Shown here piece after piece: positions 1-8,537 of a stretch of 64,000 nt of DNA (the stretch's first letter is position 1; the number at the start of each line of letters is the position of its first letter). The notes under the pieces were generated by a model. It saw only the letters and a program-made list of their open reading frames with translations, did not search any database and was not told the DNA's origin. The DNA is taken from assembly GCA_014799385.1 (NCBI GenBank), contig JAAVIC010000027.1, positions 176,733-240,732 on the forward strand, read 5' to 3'. The position numbers and the translations under genes are program-made. Origin of the DNA: Oscillospiraceae bacterium (GTDB taxonomy: Bacteria > Bacillota > Clostridia > Oscillospirales > Ruminococcaceae).

Positions 1-321
1 CTGCGAGTACCAATCGCACAACGCGGCTGTTTCGCGCAATACCGCCGCCGCGTCCAACAGCTCCCGAAATGACAGCATAGAGCCTGTCTCCGCGCGCTTC
101 AGACTGCCCGAAATATCCTTTATTTTCCGAAACGCGGGAGTTCCGAATTTTGCGGACAGCGTAAACGCGTCGTCCGTTTTTTTCAGCTCCTCGGTTATGG
201 TTTCATAGTCCGTTACGGGCTTGATGTTCAAAGCCTTTTCACGACAGGAGTCGCTGACGGTCTGTTCCGCAAGCAGCTCCAGAATTTTATCCAATTCCAA
301 TTTCTTATAAAATTTGTTCAT
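1..321 (-). CDS. mutS2: MutS2 (RqcU) amino terminus, cut by the window edge
   Basis: The 107 visible residues begin MNKFYKKLELDKILELL and continue with an alanine/leucine-rich helical region, the pattern of the MutS2 amino terminus. MutS2 is a MutS-superfamily ATPase without the mismatch-reading domain; it carries a C-terminal Smr nuclease domain and acts on recombination intermediates or collided ribosomes. The ATPase and Smr parts lie outside the window, so completeness cannot be judged. The ATG at 319-321 is preceded by an AGGTG Shine-Dalgarno. The 181-bp gap upstream, toward the MmcQ gene, carries two inverted repeats. Confidence 0.85.
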   Translation of the reverse strand, partial: MNKFYKKLELDKILELLAEQTVSDSCREKALNIKPVTDYETITEELKKTDDAFTLSAKFGTPAFRKIKDISGSLKRAETGSMLSFRELLDAAAVLRETAALCDWYSQ

Positions 322-361
322 AATCAATCACCTGCAAAGTGTTTCTATCAAACAATCCAAC

Positions 362-497
362 GTGTTTTTCAATACCCCAAATCACGTAAAACCGCTCTGT
401 GAGCCGATTTAGCAGCTATTGAAAAACACCCTGGAAAACGCTGCGATTTTCGGTCAAATTCAACGGCACTCAAAACAGCTCTGAGAAACGTTTTGAG
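362..497 (-). repeat. Inverted repeats in the mutS2 leader
   Basis: GTGTTTTTCAATA at 362-374 pairs perfectly with TATTGAAAAACAC at 417-429 (13-bp stem). A second hairpin pairs CTCAAAAC at 469-476 with GTTTTGAG at 490-497. Both lie in the untranslated stretch upstream of mutS2. The outer-stem-with-inner-structure layout and the piece CCGAAAATCG (minus strand) recall the multi-hairpin elements elsewhere in the window, but sequence similarity is too short to claim membership. Confidence 0.5.
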
Positions 498-502
498 CAA
501 CT

Positions 503-1165
503 TCACCTTGCCAAAATCCAGCTTTCGTCAATACGTTCGCACAACTCATCGAACGGGATCGAGCCGTCCAGAATCATTGTGTACCAATGCTTTTTGTTCA
601 TATGCCAGCCGCCAAAGTAACATTTTCCGTCTACGAGAGATTCCATCTGTTCGGGCGGCAGCCGTAAATCGATAATCTCCGCAACCTCATCGGACTTCAG
701 TCCCAGTTTTCGTAATGATACGGTAAGCACCGCCGCGAACCACTTGCCCGTGTCCGCGCGCCGCCACACCGCGTTATCCGAAAACTTCTCCCACAGGAAC
801 TCCAACTCGCACCCGTATTTTTCACGGACGTACTCTATCAGCTGCTTTGTCATCTCCGACTTGAACACATCTGGAACAAAACACCTGTCCGCGATTTCGT
901 TCAGCGTTTGTTCATACTCCGCGCGGACTTGCCCCACGAAACTGCCCGCACTGTCCGTCAAATGGAGCGTGTATTCGCCGACTTCAGGTTCTGTCACCTT
1001 TGCGGATATTTTGCCGCTCTCGGTTATCGTCACTGTCATTTCAAAACCGCTCTCCGAAAGGGTTCGCGCGTATTTATAGGATTTGCCGCGCTTGACAAAT
1101 CCATACTCCGACAGCTTGGAAAAATCCGCCTTGCGGTTCTTGAAAATTGCGTTAATCGCGTTCAT
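503..1165 (-). CDS. MmcQ/YjbR family protein
   Basis: The protein has 220 residues. The second half (about 110-215) has the YjbR/MmcQ pattern: KWFAAVLTVS, then a segment of the type LRLPPEQMESLV, then GGWHMNKKHWYTMILDG and a C-terminal DELCERIDESW. This is a CyaY-like fold described as DNA-binding, whose cellular role is not settled. The first ~100 residues are a less conserved extension seen in longer family members. The ATG follows an AGGAGG site. It lies in a minus-strand run after recO, the Vat-type gene and an unknown membrane protein. Assignment to the family is firm; function is unknown. Confidence 0.8.
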   Translation of the reverse strand: MNAINAIFKNRKADFSKLSEYGFVKRGKSYKYARTLSESGFEMTVTITESGKISAKVTEPEVGEYTLHLTDSAGSFVGQVRAEYEQTLNEIADRCFVPDVFKSEMTKQLIEYVREKYGCELEFLWEKFSDNAVWRRADTGKWFAAVLTVSLRKLGLKSDEVAEIIDLRLPPEQMESLVDGKCYFGGWHMNKKHWYTMILDGSIPFDELCERIDESWILAR

Positions 1166-1258
1166 TCAATATCCTCCTATGCTTATTATCGGGAAGATTA
1201 TCCTTTTCATAGAGAGTTCCTTCCTGCTACCTACTTAAATCGCTTTTGCTCCAACACG

Positions 1259-1915
1259 CTAACAAAACGATTTGTAAAAACCATCTTCGTTTTCAAATTC
1301 GCTTTCATTTGTAAAAATGGTGCTACTGCCTTTACATATTATAGTAACTGTGTATCTTGGAATATTGACGTTCTCTTTGCAATAACAGTAAAAATCGTAC
1401 AGCCACCCTAAAGATTTTGGGTTTGTGCTTGAATCGTTGTTGTGTAATAGAACTACAAAATCTACACTACCATCAAATTGTGAAATGTTTGCCTTGGGAT
1501 TGTTTCTAAAGAACTTCTGCAAATCTGAGGCAATGTAATTAAATTTTGCAGTAATGTTTCTCGATTCTTCAAACGGCTTGATATAGGTATTGTAGAGTTG
1601 ATATTCCGCAAATGCCTTCCAATAAAAATCATTTGCAATTCGACCATGCTCGGCAAAAATTGGAAACCTTATCCCATCCTGCTCAAAAACAAATTGATCA
1701 TGTCCGGGATTTCCAAGATTAATTTGTGTTGTACGATAGTATGACCGTATAAATTTGGCGTCGGGATAATTTACATTTACATATTCAAAAACAGCACGTT
1801 TGTTTTTTCGAGCCTCTTTCTGCCATGGAAAGAGAAGGTTTGCATTGAGAATCAGCACAATTCCAACCGCTGCTAACACTGATAACAAAATTTTAATTAA
1901 AACCGTTTTCTTCAT
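1259..1915 (-). CDS. Unknown membrane-anchored protein
   Basis: I do not recognise a family. The 218-residue product starts with a basic MKK and a hydrophobic stretch at about residues 7-27, followed by a charged segment, so it is probably anchored in the membrane with the rest outside. The soluble part is rich in aromatic, Asn and Ser residues and has no motif I can name; it weakly recalls YfjL-like small lipoproteins. The coding sequence is clearly AT-richer than the neighbouring recO and MmcQ genes, which suggests recent acquisition. AGGAGG lies 4-5 nt before the ATG. It follows the Vat-type gene by 22 bp. Confidence 0.6.
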   Translation of the reverse strand: MKKTVLIKILLSVLAAVGIVLILNANLLFPWQKEARKNKRAVFEYVNVNYPDAKFIRSYYRTTQINLGNPGHDQFVFEQDGIRFPIFAEHGRIANDFYWKAFAEYQLYNTYIKPFEESRNITAKFNYIASDLQKFFRNNPKANISQFDGSVDFVVLLHNNDSSTNPKSLGWLYDFYCYCKENVNIPRYTVTIICKGSSTIFTNESEFENEDGFYKSFC

Positions 1916-1937
1916 ATGCCCTCCTGTTATGTAACAT

Positions 1938-2582
1938 TCAGCCGCGTTTATTCAACATTCTCCTCAACTCGGATTTCACATTTTCAAGGTCACTTGATGT
2001 CAGCAGCGGAATCAGCGCGTTGATTTCCTCGATTTCCTTATCCCACCAACGGAACTCCAGCAGCAGAGAAGTAAGCTCCTCGTCAAACCTCCGACGAATC
2101 AGCCGCGCGGGATTACCAGCGACAATCGTGTACGGCTCCACATCGCTCGCGACCGTGCTGTTCAAGCCGATAATCGCGCCATCGCCGATATGAACGCCGG
2201 GCAAAATCGTCACGTTCTGTCCAATCCACACATCGTTTCCCACAACGGTGTCGCCCTTGAGCGGCAAATCCGAGAGCGAAGGTACATCCTCGTCCCATCC
2301 CTCGAAGATGTAAAACGGGAACGTTGAAACAGCGTTCATCTGATGATTCGCGCCGTTCATCACGAAATTCACTCCTGCAGCAATCTGACAGAATTTTCCT
2401 ATAATCAGCTTGTCACCATTAAAGTCATAGTGATGTGTAACGTGCGACTCAAAATCGCGGTCGCTGAAATAGGTGAAATCTCCAACGGAAATGTTCGGAT
2501 TCGTTATCGTGGGCTTGACATAAGTCACCATATCGCTGTTCGGCGCGGGGAATATATTATTCGGATTCGGAATTATTTTCAT
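1938..2582 (-). CDS. Vat-family (xenobiotic) O-acetyltransferase
   Basis: This 214-residue left-handed beta-helix acetyltransferase belongs to the xenobiotic acyltransferase group that includes VatD (streptogramin A acetylation) and CatB. Diagnostic pieces are MNGANHQM (with the catalytic His), FEGWDE, GDTVVGNDVWIGQNV, LPGVHIGDGAIIGLNS, AGNPARLI and FRWWDK near the end. The hexapeptide repeats occupy roughly residues 100-160. It would transfer acetyl from acetyl-CoA to a hydroxyl of an antibiotic or similar compound. The ATG overlaps the recO stop by 4 bp, so translation is probably coupled to recO. Family membership is firm; the antibiotic substrate is not proven by sequence. Confidence 0.85.
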   Translation of the reverse strand: MKIIPNPNNIFPAPNSDMVTYVKPTITNPNISVGDFTYFSDRDFESHVTHHYDFNGDKLIIGKFCQIAAGVNFVMNGANHQMNAVSTFPFYIFEGWDEDVPSLSDLPLKGDTVVGNDVWIGQNVTILPGVHIGDGAIIGLNSTVASDVEPYTIVAGNPARLIRRRFDEELTSLLLEFRWWDKEIEEINALIPLLTSSDLENVKSELRRMLNKRG

Positions 2583-3364
2583 ACTGTACCTCCGACAAGC
2601 ATTTTATAGTACTCCAGTGCCGTGAACGTCCGCTCGGTGCGGTAAAGGAAGTAGTCCTCGGCAATGGCGGCGAGCTGTTTTTCGGGTTCGCCGCTTATTG
2701 TGAACTTAAACGCGCTCTCTATGGGGGAAAACACAATGTTTCGCATCGCGTGGAGCGTTTCATAATACAGGTTCACACGGATTCCGTCATAGTCGGGATT
2801 CAGGCAGTCCGCACACATAAGCTGACCCTTTCGCGGGAGGAAATACATTCCGTTGTCGCAGGTGTAGCGTCCGCAGTTTTCGCACGCGACCAAGTTGGGC
2901 GAAAAGCCCAGAGCCGCGCTGTAACGCAGCTCAAATGCCGATTTCACCGCCGCAAGAGAACGATTTGTTTTTTCGGTGTTCAACGTTTCGTACATTGCGA
3001 TTGCCATAAATCGCACAAGGCTGTCGTGATTGTCTTCGAGCTGATTCTGTTCCGAAGGTGTGCAAAATCTCACGCTCTGCGCGAAATATGACGCGAGAGC
3101 CAGCTTTTCAATGTCGCTGCCCAATCCGTGAAAGCTGAACTTCGGTTTCGCGGAATTTACCGTGTAGCGCCCCTTGGATTTATTCAGACAGAACGTTGCA
3201 TACGAAAATATTGCCGCCGAGGACATCAGGGAACTATTCAGCTTTTTGACGCCGTGCGCAGAGGCTTCCACAATGCCCTGCTCGTCTGTAAGGATGTCGA
3301 TAAAGCAACTGTTTTCGCCGACTCCTCGCCGACCGACAACAATTCCGTCATATGTCACAAGCAT
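2579..3364 (-). CDS. recO: DNA repair protein RecO
   Basis: RecO helps RecR load RecA on SSB-coated single-stranded DNA in gap repair. The 261-residue product has the N-terminal OB fold (residues 1-80, with GIVVGRRGVGENS) and a zinc finger made by CENC at 161-164 and CADC at 184-187, in the usual place for Gram-positive RecO. Length is normal. It starts with ATG at 3362-3364 and lies downstream of the mgsA terminator, so it probably has its own promoter in the 3365-3390 stretch, although none is obvious. The Vat-type gene is translationally coupled to its end. Confidence 0.93.
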   Translation of the reverse strand: MLVTYDGIVVGRRGVGENSCFIDILTDEQGIVEASAHGVKKLNSSLMSSAAIFSYATFCLNKSKGRYTVNSAKPKFSFHGLGSDIEKLALASYFAQSVRFCTPSEQNQLEDNHDSLVRFMAIAMYETLNTEKTNRSLAAVKSAFELRYSAALGFSPNLVACENCGRYTCDNGMYFLPRKGQLMCADCLNPDYDGIRVNLYYETLHAMRNIVFSPIESAFKFTISGEPEKQLAAIAEDYFLYRTERTFTALEYYKMLVGGTV

Positions 3365-3390
3365 TGTTTCACCTCATTCCGTATAACGCG

Positions 3391-3413
3391 AAAAATGCGC
3401 CCGATTGGGCGCA
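3391..3413 (-). terminator. Terminator after mgsA
   Basis: Read on the minus strand, TGCGCCC-aatc-GGGCGCA forms a 7-bp GC stem followed by TTTTT. It lies 26 bp past the mgsA stop and before recO, so it should separate the shape/division operon from the recO group. Confidence 0.75.
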
Positions 3414-3438
3414 CTTTCCCCGCAATAAACGCGGATTT

Positions 3439-3834
3439 TTACCGCATATACTCGCGCCAGTCGAGGTCGCCGCGCTCCAGCGCGTGAATCAGCGCCTCGG
3501 CAGTGGCAATGTTCGTAGCAACGGGAATATTATGCACATCGCATAGCCGCAGAATGTTGATGTCGTTCGGCTCATGAGATTTCGCGTTAAGCGGGTCACG
3601 GAAGAAAAGCAGCAAATCAATCTCGTTACAGCTAATGCTTGACGCAAGCTGTTGGTCGCCGCCCTGTGAGCCGCTCAAAAAACGCTGAATGTGCAGTCCC
3701 GTAGACTCGGAAACCAGCTTACCTGTTGTTCCCGTGGCACAAATGTTGTATCTGCTCAGAATGCCGCAATAGGCAATACAAAATTGAACCATAAGCTCCT
3801 TTTTGGAATCATGGGCGATCAGAGCAATGTTCAT
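3439..3834 (-). CDS. mgsA: Methylglyoxal synthase
   Basis: MgsA converts dihydroxyacetone phosphate to methylglyoxal and phosphate, a bypass of lower glycolysis. The 131-residue length is typical. Conserved pieces are ALIAHDSKK near the start, SGSQGGDQQ (active-site Asp region), LLLFFRDPL and CDVHNIPVATNIATAE near the end, which carries the catalytic His and Asp residues. Placement directly after minD and the mre/mrd genes is a known Clostridia arrangement. The gap to minD is 25 bp and a terminator follows. Confidence 0.93.
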   Translation of the reverse strand: MNIALIAHDSKKELMVQFCIAYCGILSRYNICATGTTGKLVSESTGLHIQRFLSGSQGGDQQLASSISCNEIDLLLFFRDPLNAKSHEPNDINILRLCDVHNIPVATNIATAEALIHALERGDLDWREYMR

Positions 3835-3859
3835 ATACCATACCCCCTGTTCGTGCGGT

Positions 3860-4597
3860 TTAATTGATCTTTATCGTAAGCGGAACGTCCTGTCCGTCAA
3901 CACGCTTGGCAATGGCAGTGTATGCCTTGTATCCGCCGCAATTGGGCGGAAGCGCCTCACCTTTCGCGCCGCAGATCTTGATGTTCATATCCTCGGGAAC
4001 CACACCTATAAGCGGGATTCCCACGCTGTCCATAACCTCGTCAAGATCGTAAAGAATATCCTCTTTCTTGAAATTCTGACTTACCTTATTGATAACCAGA
4101 CGCTGGTTAGTGCAATTTTTCACATACAGGAAGTCCGAAAGCATTTGACCATCGCGAACGCAGACGGTATCGGGTGTGGTGACCATCAAAATCAAGTCTG
4201 CCGCTTTGATTACGCTGAACACGCTGCTTCCGACACCCGCAGTGTCGATGATTATGTAGTCAAAGTGCTCACGCATTTCCTCGCACACGCCCATAATCTT
4301 TTCGGGATTTATATCTATAAACGGGTTTCTGGTCGCGCACACAAGGTACAGGTTCTCAACTCTCTCAACCTTGGTTGTTGCCGTCAAAATATCAATTTTC
4401 CCCTCAAGGTACTCGCCGATGTCGTGCTTAACTTTATCTTTAATGCCAAGCATTATATCCAGGCAGCGAAGACCGAAGTCCAACTCTACCAATAGCGTCT
4501 TATGCCCCAACTGAGCAAGACCTGTCGCAACATTGGCAGATGTGGTGGATTTTCCCGTACCACCCTTGCCTGCTGTAACCGCAATAATTTCTGACAT
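3860..4597 (-). CDS. minD: MinD-like septum-site ATPase
   Basis: This ParA/MinD-type ATPase has 245 residues with a deviant Walker A (AGKGGTGKSTTSANVA, residues 9-24), the MinD segment LVELDFGLRCLDIMLG, and the switch IIDTAGVGSS. MinD normally sits on the membrane with MinC and steers FtsZ away from the poles. Two oddities are visible: the protein ends QDVPLTIKIN and lacks the amphipathic Phe/Leu/Lys helix that normally docks MinD on the membrane, and neither minC nor minE is adjacent. It may have a modified role. The ATG follows an AGGGG site. Confidence 0.82.
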   Translation of the reverse strand: MSEIIAVTAGKGGTGKSTTSANVATGLAQLGHKTLLVELDFGLRCLDIMLGIKDKVKHDIGEYLEGKIDILTATTKVERVENLYLVCATRNPFIDINPEKIMGVCEEMREHFDYIIIDTAGVGSSVFSVIKAADLILMVTTPDTVCVRDGQMLSDFLYVKNCTNQRLVINKVSQNFKKEDILYDLDEVMDSVGIPLIGVVPEDMNIKICGAKGEALPPNCGGYKAYTAIAKRVDGQDVPLTIKIN

Positions 4598-4670
4598 ATT
4601 CTACCCCTCTCTGTTCCAAAATTTCGGAACAATACAGCAATGCCATGATTGATTAAAATCATCTATATCT

Positions 4671-4731
4671 ATTTTAGCACAAAAAGTCCAATATGAAAAG
4701 GGCTTTTTTCCATATTCACAAATATTTGTGA
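4671..4731 (-). promoter_or_regulatory. Possible minD promoter and adjacent 16-bp palindrome
   Basis: On the minus strand, TTTCAT (4693-4698) and an extended TGC-TAAAAT -10 (4671-4676) are 16 bp apart, a weak match. Just upstream lies the perfect palindrome TCACAAATATTTGTGA at 4716-4731, which could be an operator. On the plus strand it is followed by six Ts, but no plus-strand gene ends here. Confidence 0.35.
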
Positions 4732-4774
4732 GTTTTTTCGATTTTAAGAGGTTAATTTTGTGCAGTTTGCACAA

Positions 4775-6838
4775 TCACAAAATACTTGCAGGCTTATTAT
4801 CCTCGTTGTAATGAGTTGAAATTGTTCCGTTTGCGTAGGCATTTATGATATTTGTGCCAATAATCTTTGCCATTGTTCCCTTTTCGGTCATTACCGCAAA
4901 CGCGATTTCGGGATCGTCCGCCGGATAAAACCCAACTACGGCACTGTTGAATACCTTCGGCGCGGATTGCGGAGAACCCGTCTTCATCGCAACATTTTCG
5001 TGTCCTACGCCGATGTAATCGTTGCTGTTGACATACCCCGCACCCGATATGGAAACATAGCTGTCCGCAGAAACGAGCTTCATTCCCTCGCGAATATTCT
5101 CCATATACACGTCCATATTCGGTTCGTTGGAGAAATCCTCGGCGATTACGGTTTCTTTGTCGTACTTCTTCTCGGTGAAGTTGTAATCGTAAACGCTCTT
5201 GACAATGTGCGGCTCGTATCTCACACCCTTGTTCGCGATAGTCATCGCTACTACCGCGAGATGCATCGGTGTAACGGCGGTTTCACACTGACCGATTCCC
5301 GCCTGAACCACGTCACCCTCGTTCCACGTAAGACCCAGACTCTCATACAGCTCCAATGAGCTCATTTGCCCGGTCGCCATCGGAAGGTCGAATCCCAGAT
5401 CCTTGCCGATTCCGTATCTGCCCGCCCATTTCGCGAGATTGCTGATACCCATACGGCGCGCGGTTTCGTAAAAGTAAATATTGCATGATTTGCGCAATCC
5501 CCCGCGGACATCAAGACTTCCGTGCGCACCAAGACAAGTAGGCAGGTAGCTTGGCGCGAAATATGTGTAGACCCCGCCGCAGCTTATTCCGGTTTCGGGG
5601 GTAATTACACCCTCCGCAAGACCGGCGGTGGCAGTGATGGTTTTGAACGTTGAACCGGGGCGGTACTCACCAAACAGCGCACGGTTCAGCAGCGGCGCGC
5701 CCTCGCGGTTCAGCACGTCTATATAATCCTTTGCCTCGTCATTGATGTCAAAGGTTGGGTAGCTTGCCGCAGCGAGAACCCCTCCCGTTTTGCAGTCCAG
5801 CACCACACACGCGCCGGCAGTCGAGCCTTCCTGACCGTAGAGGCTCTTGCAGGAATCAGTATTAGTGTAGTCGATGTGGTATTTCAGCGCGTCCTGTACC
5901 AACTTCTGGAGGTCGCTGTCGATTGTAAGCATAACGGAGTTTCCCGCCTTGGGCTGGGTTGTTACCTCGTCTTTTATTGCCATTCCATCGGCATTACGGG
6001 TAATGGAGCGCACTCCGCGAATACCGCGCAGTTCACTTTCCAACGCGTATTCCACACCATCGCGCCCGATAATATCATTCAGATTGTATCCCTTATCTTT
6101 AAGCTCGTTGTATTGTTCATCGGAAATAGAACCCATTGTTCCCCGAAGATGAGGGGCGATTGTTCCGTCAAGGTATTCGCGCTCCCAACTTTCGGTGATG
6201 TCTATCCCCGTAAGCAGCGAGGCAAGCTCTTTAAGCTCCAACACAGTCCCCTCGGAAATTCCGCTTGCCAATACAAACTCATTTCTCGCAGAGAAATCCA
6301 TACGGTCCATTTCATATCGAACACCGGCGATATACCGTTTCATCTGCTCGTCATATTTATCATCGATTTTATAGGTTTTGTAGAGCTGAAATATACAATT
6401 ATCCACAGTCGCGTAACTGCCCACATTAAGACGCTTTTTCAGCTCCGCAACCTCGGATTCCTTTCCGGAGAGGAACGAATACGGCTGAGTTTTGGTGATT
6501 GGAAGACTGTCGTTCCACTTTTCACCGTTCTTGCGGAGAACCGTCAAAACACGGTAAATAATAGTGTTTTGCGTTCCATATTCGAGAAAGCTGTCTTGAA
6601 GATTGACATTATACGTGATTTTACTTGTATTCAGTACCTTGCCGTTGCAGTCAACGATCTGCCCGCGCACAGCGTCGATTTCCTGGTCGACAACGTTCGT
6701 TTCGCGGGTCATTTTCAAGTACTTTTCACCGTCTACGATTTGCGTCTGAAGCAGCTTGATTCCGCAGAAAAATGCCGCAACAACAACTATTGCCGCCAGT
6801 GTTATTGAGCGGATATAAGGAGAGATTTTCTGAAACAC
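4775..6838 (-). CDS. mrdA: Penicillin-binding protein 2 (elongasome transpeptidase)
   Basis: This class B transpeptidase crosslinks peptidoglycan during lateral wall growth. The 687-residue product has one N-terminal membrane segment (about 12-30), a dimerisation domain, and a C-terminal transpeptidase domain with all three active-site motifs: STFK (396-399, nucleophile Ser396), SCN (451-453) and KTG (619-621). The PGSTFK context is typical. It starts at a GTG (6836-6838) 9 nt after GGAGG and 4 bp after the mreD stop. Its partner glycosyltransferase RodA is not encoded next to it. Confidence 0.94.
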   Translation of the reverse strand: MFQKISPYIRSITLAAIVVVAAFFCGIKLLQTQIVDGEKYLKMTRETNVVDQEIDAVRGQIVDCNGKVLNTSKITYNVNLQDSFLEYGTQNTIIYRVLTVLRKNGEKWNDSLPITKTQPYSFLSGKESEVAELKKRLNVGSYATVDNCIFQLYKTYKIDDKYDEQMKRYIAGVRYEMDRMDFSARNEFVLASGISEGTVLELKELASLLTGIDITESWEREYLDGTIAPHLRGTMGSISDEQYNELKDKGYNLNDIIGRDGVEYALESELRGIRGVRSITRNADGMAIKDEVTTQPKAGNSVMLTIDSDLQKLVQDALKYHIDYTNTDSCKSLYGQEGSTAGACVVLDCKTGGVLAAASYPTFDINDEAKDYIDVLNREGAPLLNRALFGEYRPGSTFKTITATAGLAEGVITPETGISCGGVYTYFAPSYLPTCLGAHGSLDVRGGLRKSCNIYFYETARRMGISNLAKWAGRYGIGKDLGFDLPMATGQMSSLELYESLGLTWNEGDVVQAGIGQCETAVTPMHLAVVAMTIANKGVRYEPHIVKSVYDYNFTEKKYDKETVIAEDFSNEPNMDVYMENIREGMKLVSADSYVSISGAGYVNSNDYIGVGHENVAMKTGSPQSAPKVFNSAVVGFYPADDPEIAFAVMTEKGTMAKIIGTNIINAYANGTISTHYNEDNKPASIL

Positions 6839-6842
6839 GTTA

Positions 6843-7463
6843 TTATTCCTCCGGATTGTTCTCCAATGCCGATTCCTCGGCGTTCTGCGCGGATTTTTCG
6901 AGCCTCTGCTGTTCTTTTGGCATGAGCTTTTTGCGAATCACCGCAACAAGCCAATATATGGGAATCGAAAACAGTACCGCTCCTCCGTATTCGGGAAGTA
7001 TCACGCGGACGAACGAAATCCCGCTCTGGGAGCGCTCCCATACCCAATGCAGGAAAAGCATATCCATTCCCGCCATCACAAAGCAAACTATTAAATTCAT
7101 CACAAAGTGCGACAGGGTGTTGGCTTTTACCCAAAACCGCGTTGAAAGCGAGATTATCGGACACGCAATCAACAGCCACAGCGATGAAAATCCGAGTAGT
7201 GTTACGCCGTTGGCGATGTCTATCATAAGTCCGCAGAATACACCGAAAATCCCGGCGGCAAGATCGCCCTCGCGCATTGCTACGGCGGTCGCCAACGGGA
7301 TTATCAAAAGCGGACAAAATCCACGGATAAGCGGATTTCCCATAAAAAGGTAAAATATCAGCAAAACCGCAGAAAACAGCACCCACCGCAGAACCGCGCG
7401 GATTGCCGCCGCGCGCGTCCGCGAGATGCGATGCTTGCGGTATACGCTCCAATTATTCTTCAT
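6843..7463 (-). CDS. mreD: Rod shape-determining protein MreD
   Basis: MreD is a polytopic membrane component of the elongasome. The product is hydrophobic, with about five membrane segments, including FYLFMGNPLIRGFCPLLI and FGVFCGLMIDIANG (the GLxxD motif typical of MreD), and a charged C-terminal tail rich in Glu and Asn. I place the start at ATG 7461-7463, after a GAGG site; a TTG at 7484 would extend it seven residues into mreC. It lies between mreC and mrdA, as in most Clostridia. Confidence 0.9.
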   Translation of the reverse strand: MKNNWSVYRKHRISRTRAAAIRAVLRWVLFSAVLLIFYLFMGNPLIRGFCPLLIIPLATAVAMREGDLAAGIFGVFCGLMIDIANGVTLLGFSSLWLLIACPIISLSTRFWVKANTLSHFVMNLIVCFVMAGMDMLFLHWVWERSQSGISFVRVILPEYGGAVLFSIPIYWLVAVIRKKLMPKEQQRLEKSAQNAEESALENNPEE

Positions 7464-7470
7464 ACGCGCC

Positions 7471-8337
7471 TCAATCGTCGTCAATCTCGAACGGGATTCC
7501 CTTGCCTGTAAAGTCGGTGACTATAAATGCCGATGTAACCGACCTCACGTCCTCGGCGGGCTTTATCAGCGCGTGCTTGGACAGACCGTTCGGGTCGTCA
7601 TAGACCTCCGTCACCGTACCGACAAGAATATCTCCGGGGAACAACCCGCTTTTACCCGAGGTGAAGATTATATCTCCCTCGCGAATATCAGCGTCCTTGA
7701 AGATTCCGCTCATCAAGCACAGCCCTTTTTCGGCGGAGCTTAGGTCGTTTTCGATAACTCCGGTTGCCTTTGAACGCATTGTGTACACACCCACATTAAT
7801 GTGCGGGCTGAGAATCGTTGTGACCTTAGCGTAATTATCCGCGATGGTCGTGATCCTGCCAACCAAGCCCTTTGACGTCATTACGGGGTCATTGAGCTGA
7901 AGTCCGTCGCTGCTGCCCGAGTTGATCGTAAATCCGCCGTAGAGGTCGTTTGTGTTGTGAGCGATTACATTACACGGTTCGGAAAACATAAAATCCTCGT
8001 GCTTTTCTTTAAGCTCCAACATCTCGCGCAGACGCTCGTTCTCCTTTTTAAGCTCCTCATAATCCAAAGTATGCTTGTACATCTCGGTAAGCTGCGCGGA
8101 AAGCTCATCGTTCTGCGACTTGTATTTGTCGGCGTTTACAATTTTGTCGATAAGACCCGAAACGCCGTCCGAAACCGCGTTCGCGGCGGTCACAAATGGG
8201 TAGGTCAAAGTGTTCAGGATCTGCTCGGGTGTGGTGGACTGCCCCGCCGCTACCGCGACATACGTCATCAAACCAAGCAGCAGTGCGCCAATGCCCAGAA
8301 GTATCTTGAATTTAACGCTGTGAAAAAATTCTTTCAT
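7471..8337 (-). CDS. mreC: Rod shape-determining protein MreC
   Basis: MreC is a bitopic membrane protein that links the MreB cytoskeleton to the wall synthases. The 288-residue product has a membrane segment at about 11-32, a coiled coil from about 60 to 115 (YELKKENERLREMLELK region), and a beta-rich periplasmic-side domain. No Shine-Dalgarno is visible before the ATG at 8335-8337. Instead a multi-hairpin element ends 4 nt upstream, which is unusual inside an mreB-mreC operon and may tune MreC output. Confidence 0.93.
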   Translation of the reverse strand: MKEFFHSVKFKILLGIGALLLGLMTYVAVAAGQSTTPEQILNTLTYPFVTAANAVSDGVSGLIDKIVNADKYKSQNDELSAQLTEMYKHTLDYEELKKENERLREMLELKEKHEDFMFSEPCNVIAHNTNDLYGGFTINSGSSDGLQLNDPVMTSKGLVGRITTIADNYAKVTTILSPHINVGVYTMRSKATGVIENDLSSAEKGLCLMSGIFKDADIREGDIIFTSGKSGLFPGDILVGTVTEVYDDPNGLSKHALIKPAEDVRSVTSAFIVTDFTGKGIPFEIDDD

Positions 8338-8340
8338 ATC

Positions 8341-8473
8341 TTAAATTTGCAAACCGCATTATCTCAAATTTGCAAACCGCAAACCGTCAACATTGCCTTT
8401 CGGCAATGTTGACTATCCGAACACCTTGTCACACTCAAAGAGTGTGACAAGGTACTCGATTTTGCGGTTTGCC
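8341..8473 (-). repeat. Multi-hairpin element E1, upstream of mreC
   Basis: The outer stem pairs GCAAACCGCAAA (8372-8383) with TTTGCGGTTTGC (8461-8472). Inside are a 14-bp perfect hairpin (423-436 with 440-453 of the 8000s) and an 11-bp hairpin (8387-8397 with 8402-8412). A second partial copy of the inner edge lies at 8343-8358. Read toward mreC, the run TCGGATAGTC, the inner hairpin and GACGGTTT recur in the element before 49694, with paired base changes in the stem. No Shine-Dalgarno is left at its downstream end. Confidence 0.85.
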
Positions 8474-8537
8474 TTGCTTCCTAATAGGGCTGATATGGAC
8501 TCAAAACAGTTTACTCGTTCTCCTTAGCGTGATAGAA

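Noticed and set aside
908..1411. Plus-strand reading frame of 167 codons
   Set aside because: It is the shadow of the MmcQ gene and its neighbour, with no start signal and no recognisable protein pattern.
6802..7452. Long minus-strand frame overlapping mreD
   Set aside because: It is out of frame with mreD, has an implausible Arg/His-rich composition and no family signature; mreD in the other frame is clear.
8341..8473. Terminator or attenuator between mreB and mreC
   Set aside because: There is no U-run after either hairpin, and the sequence is shared with an element in a quite different operon.
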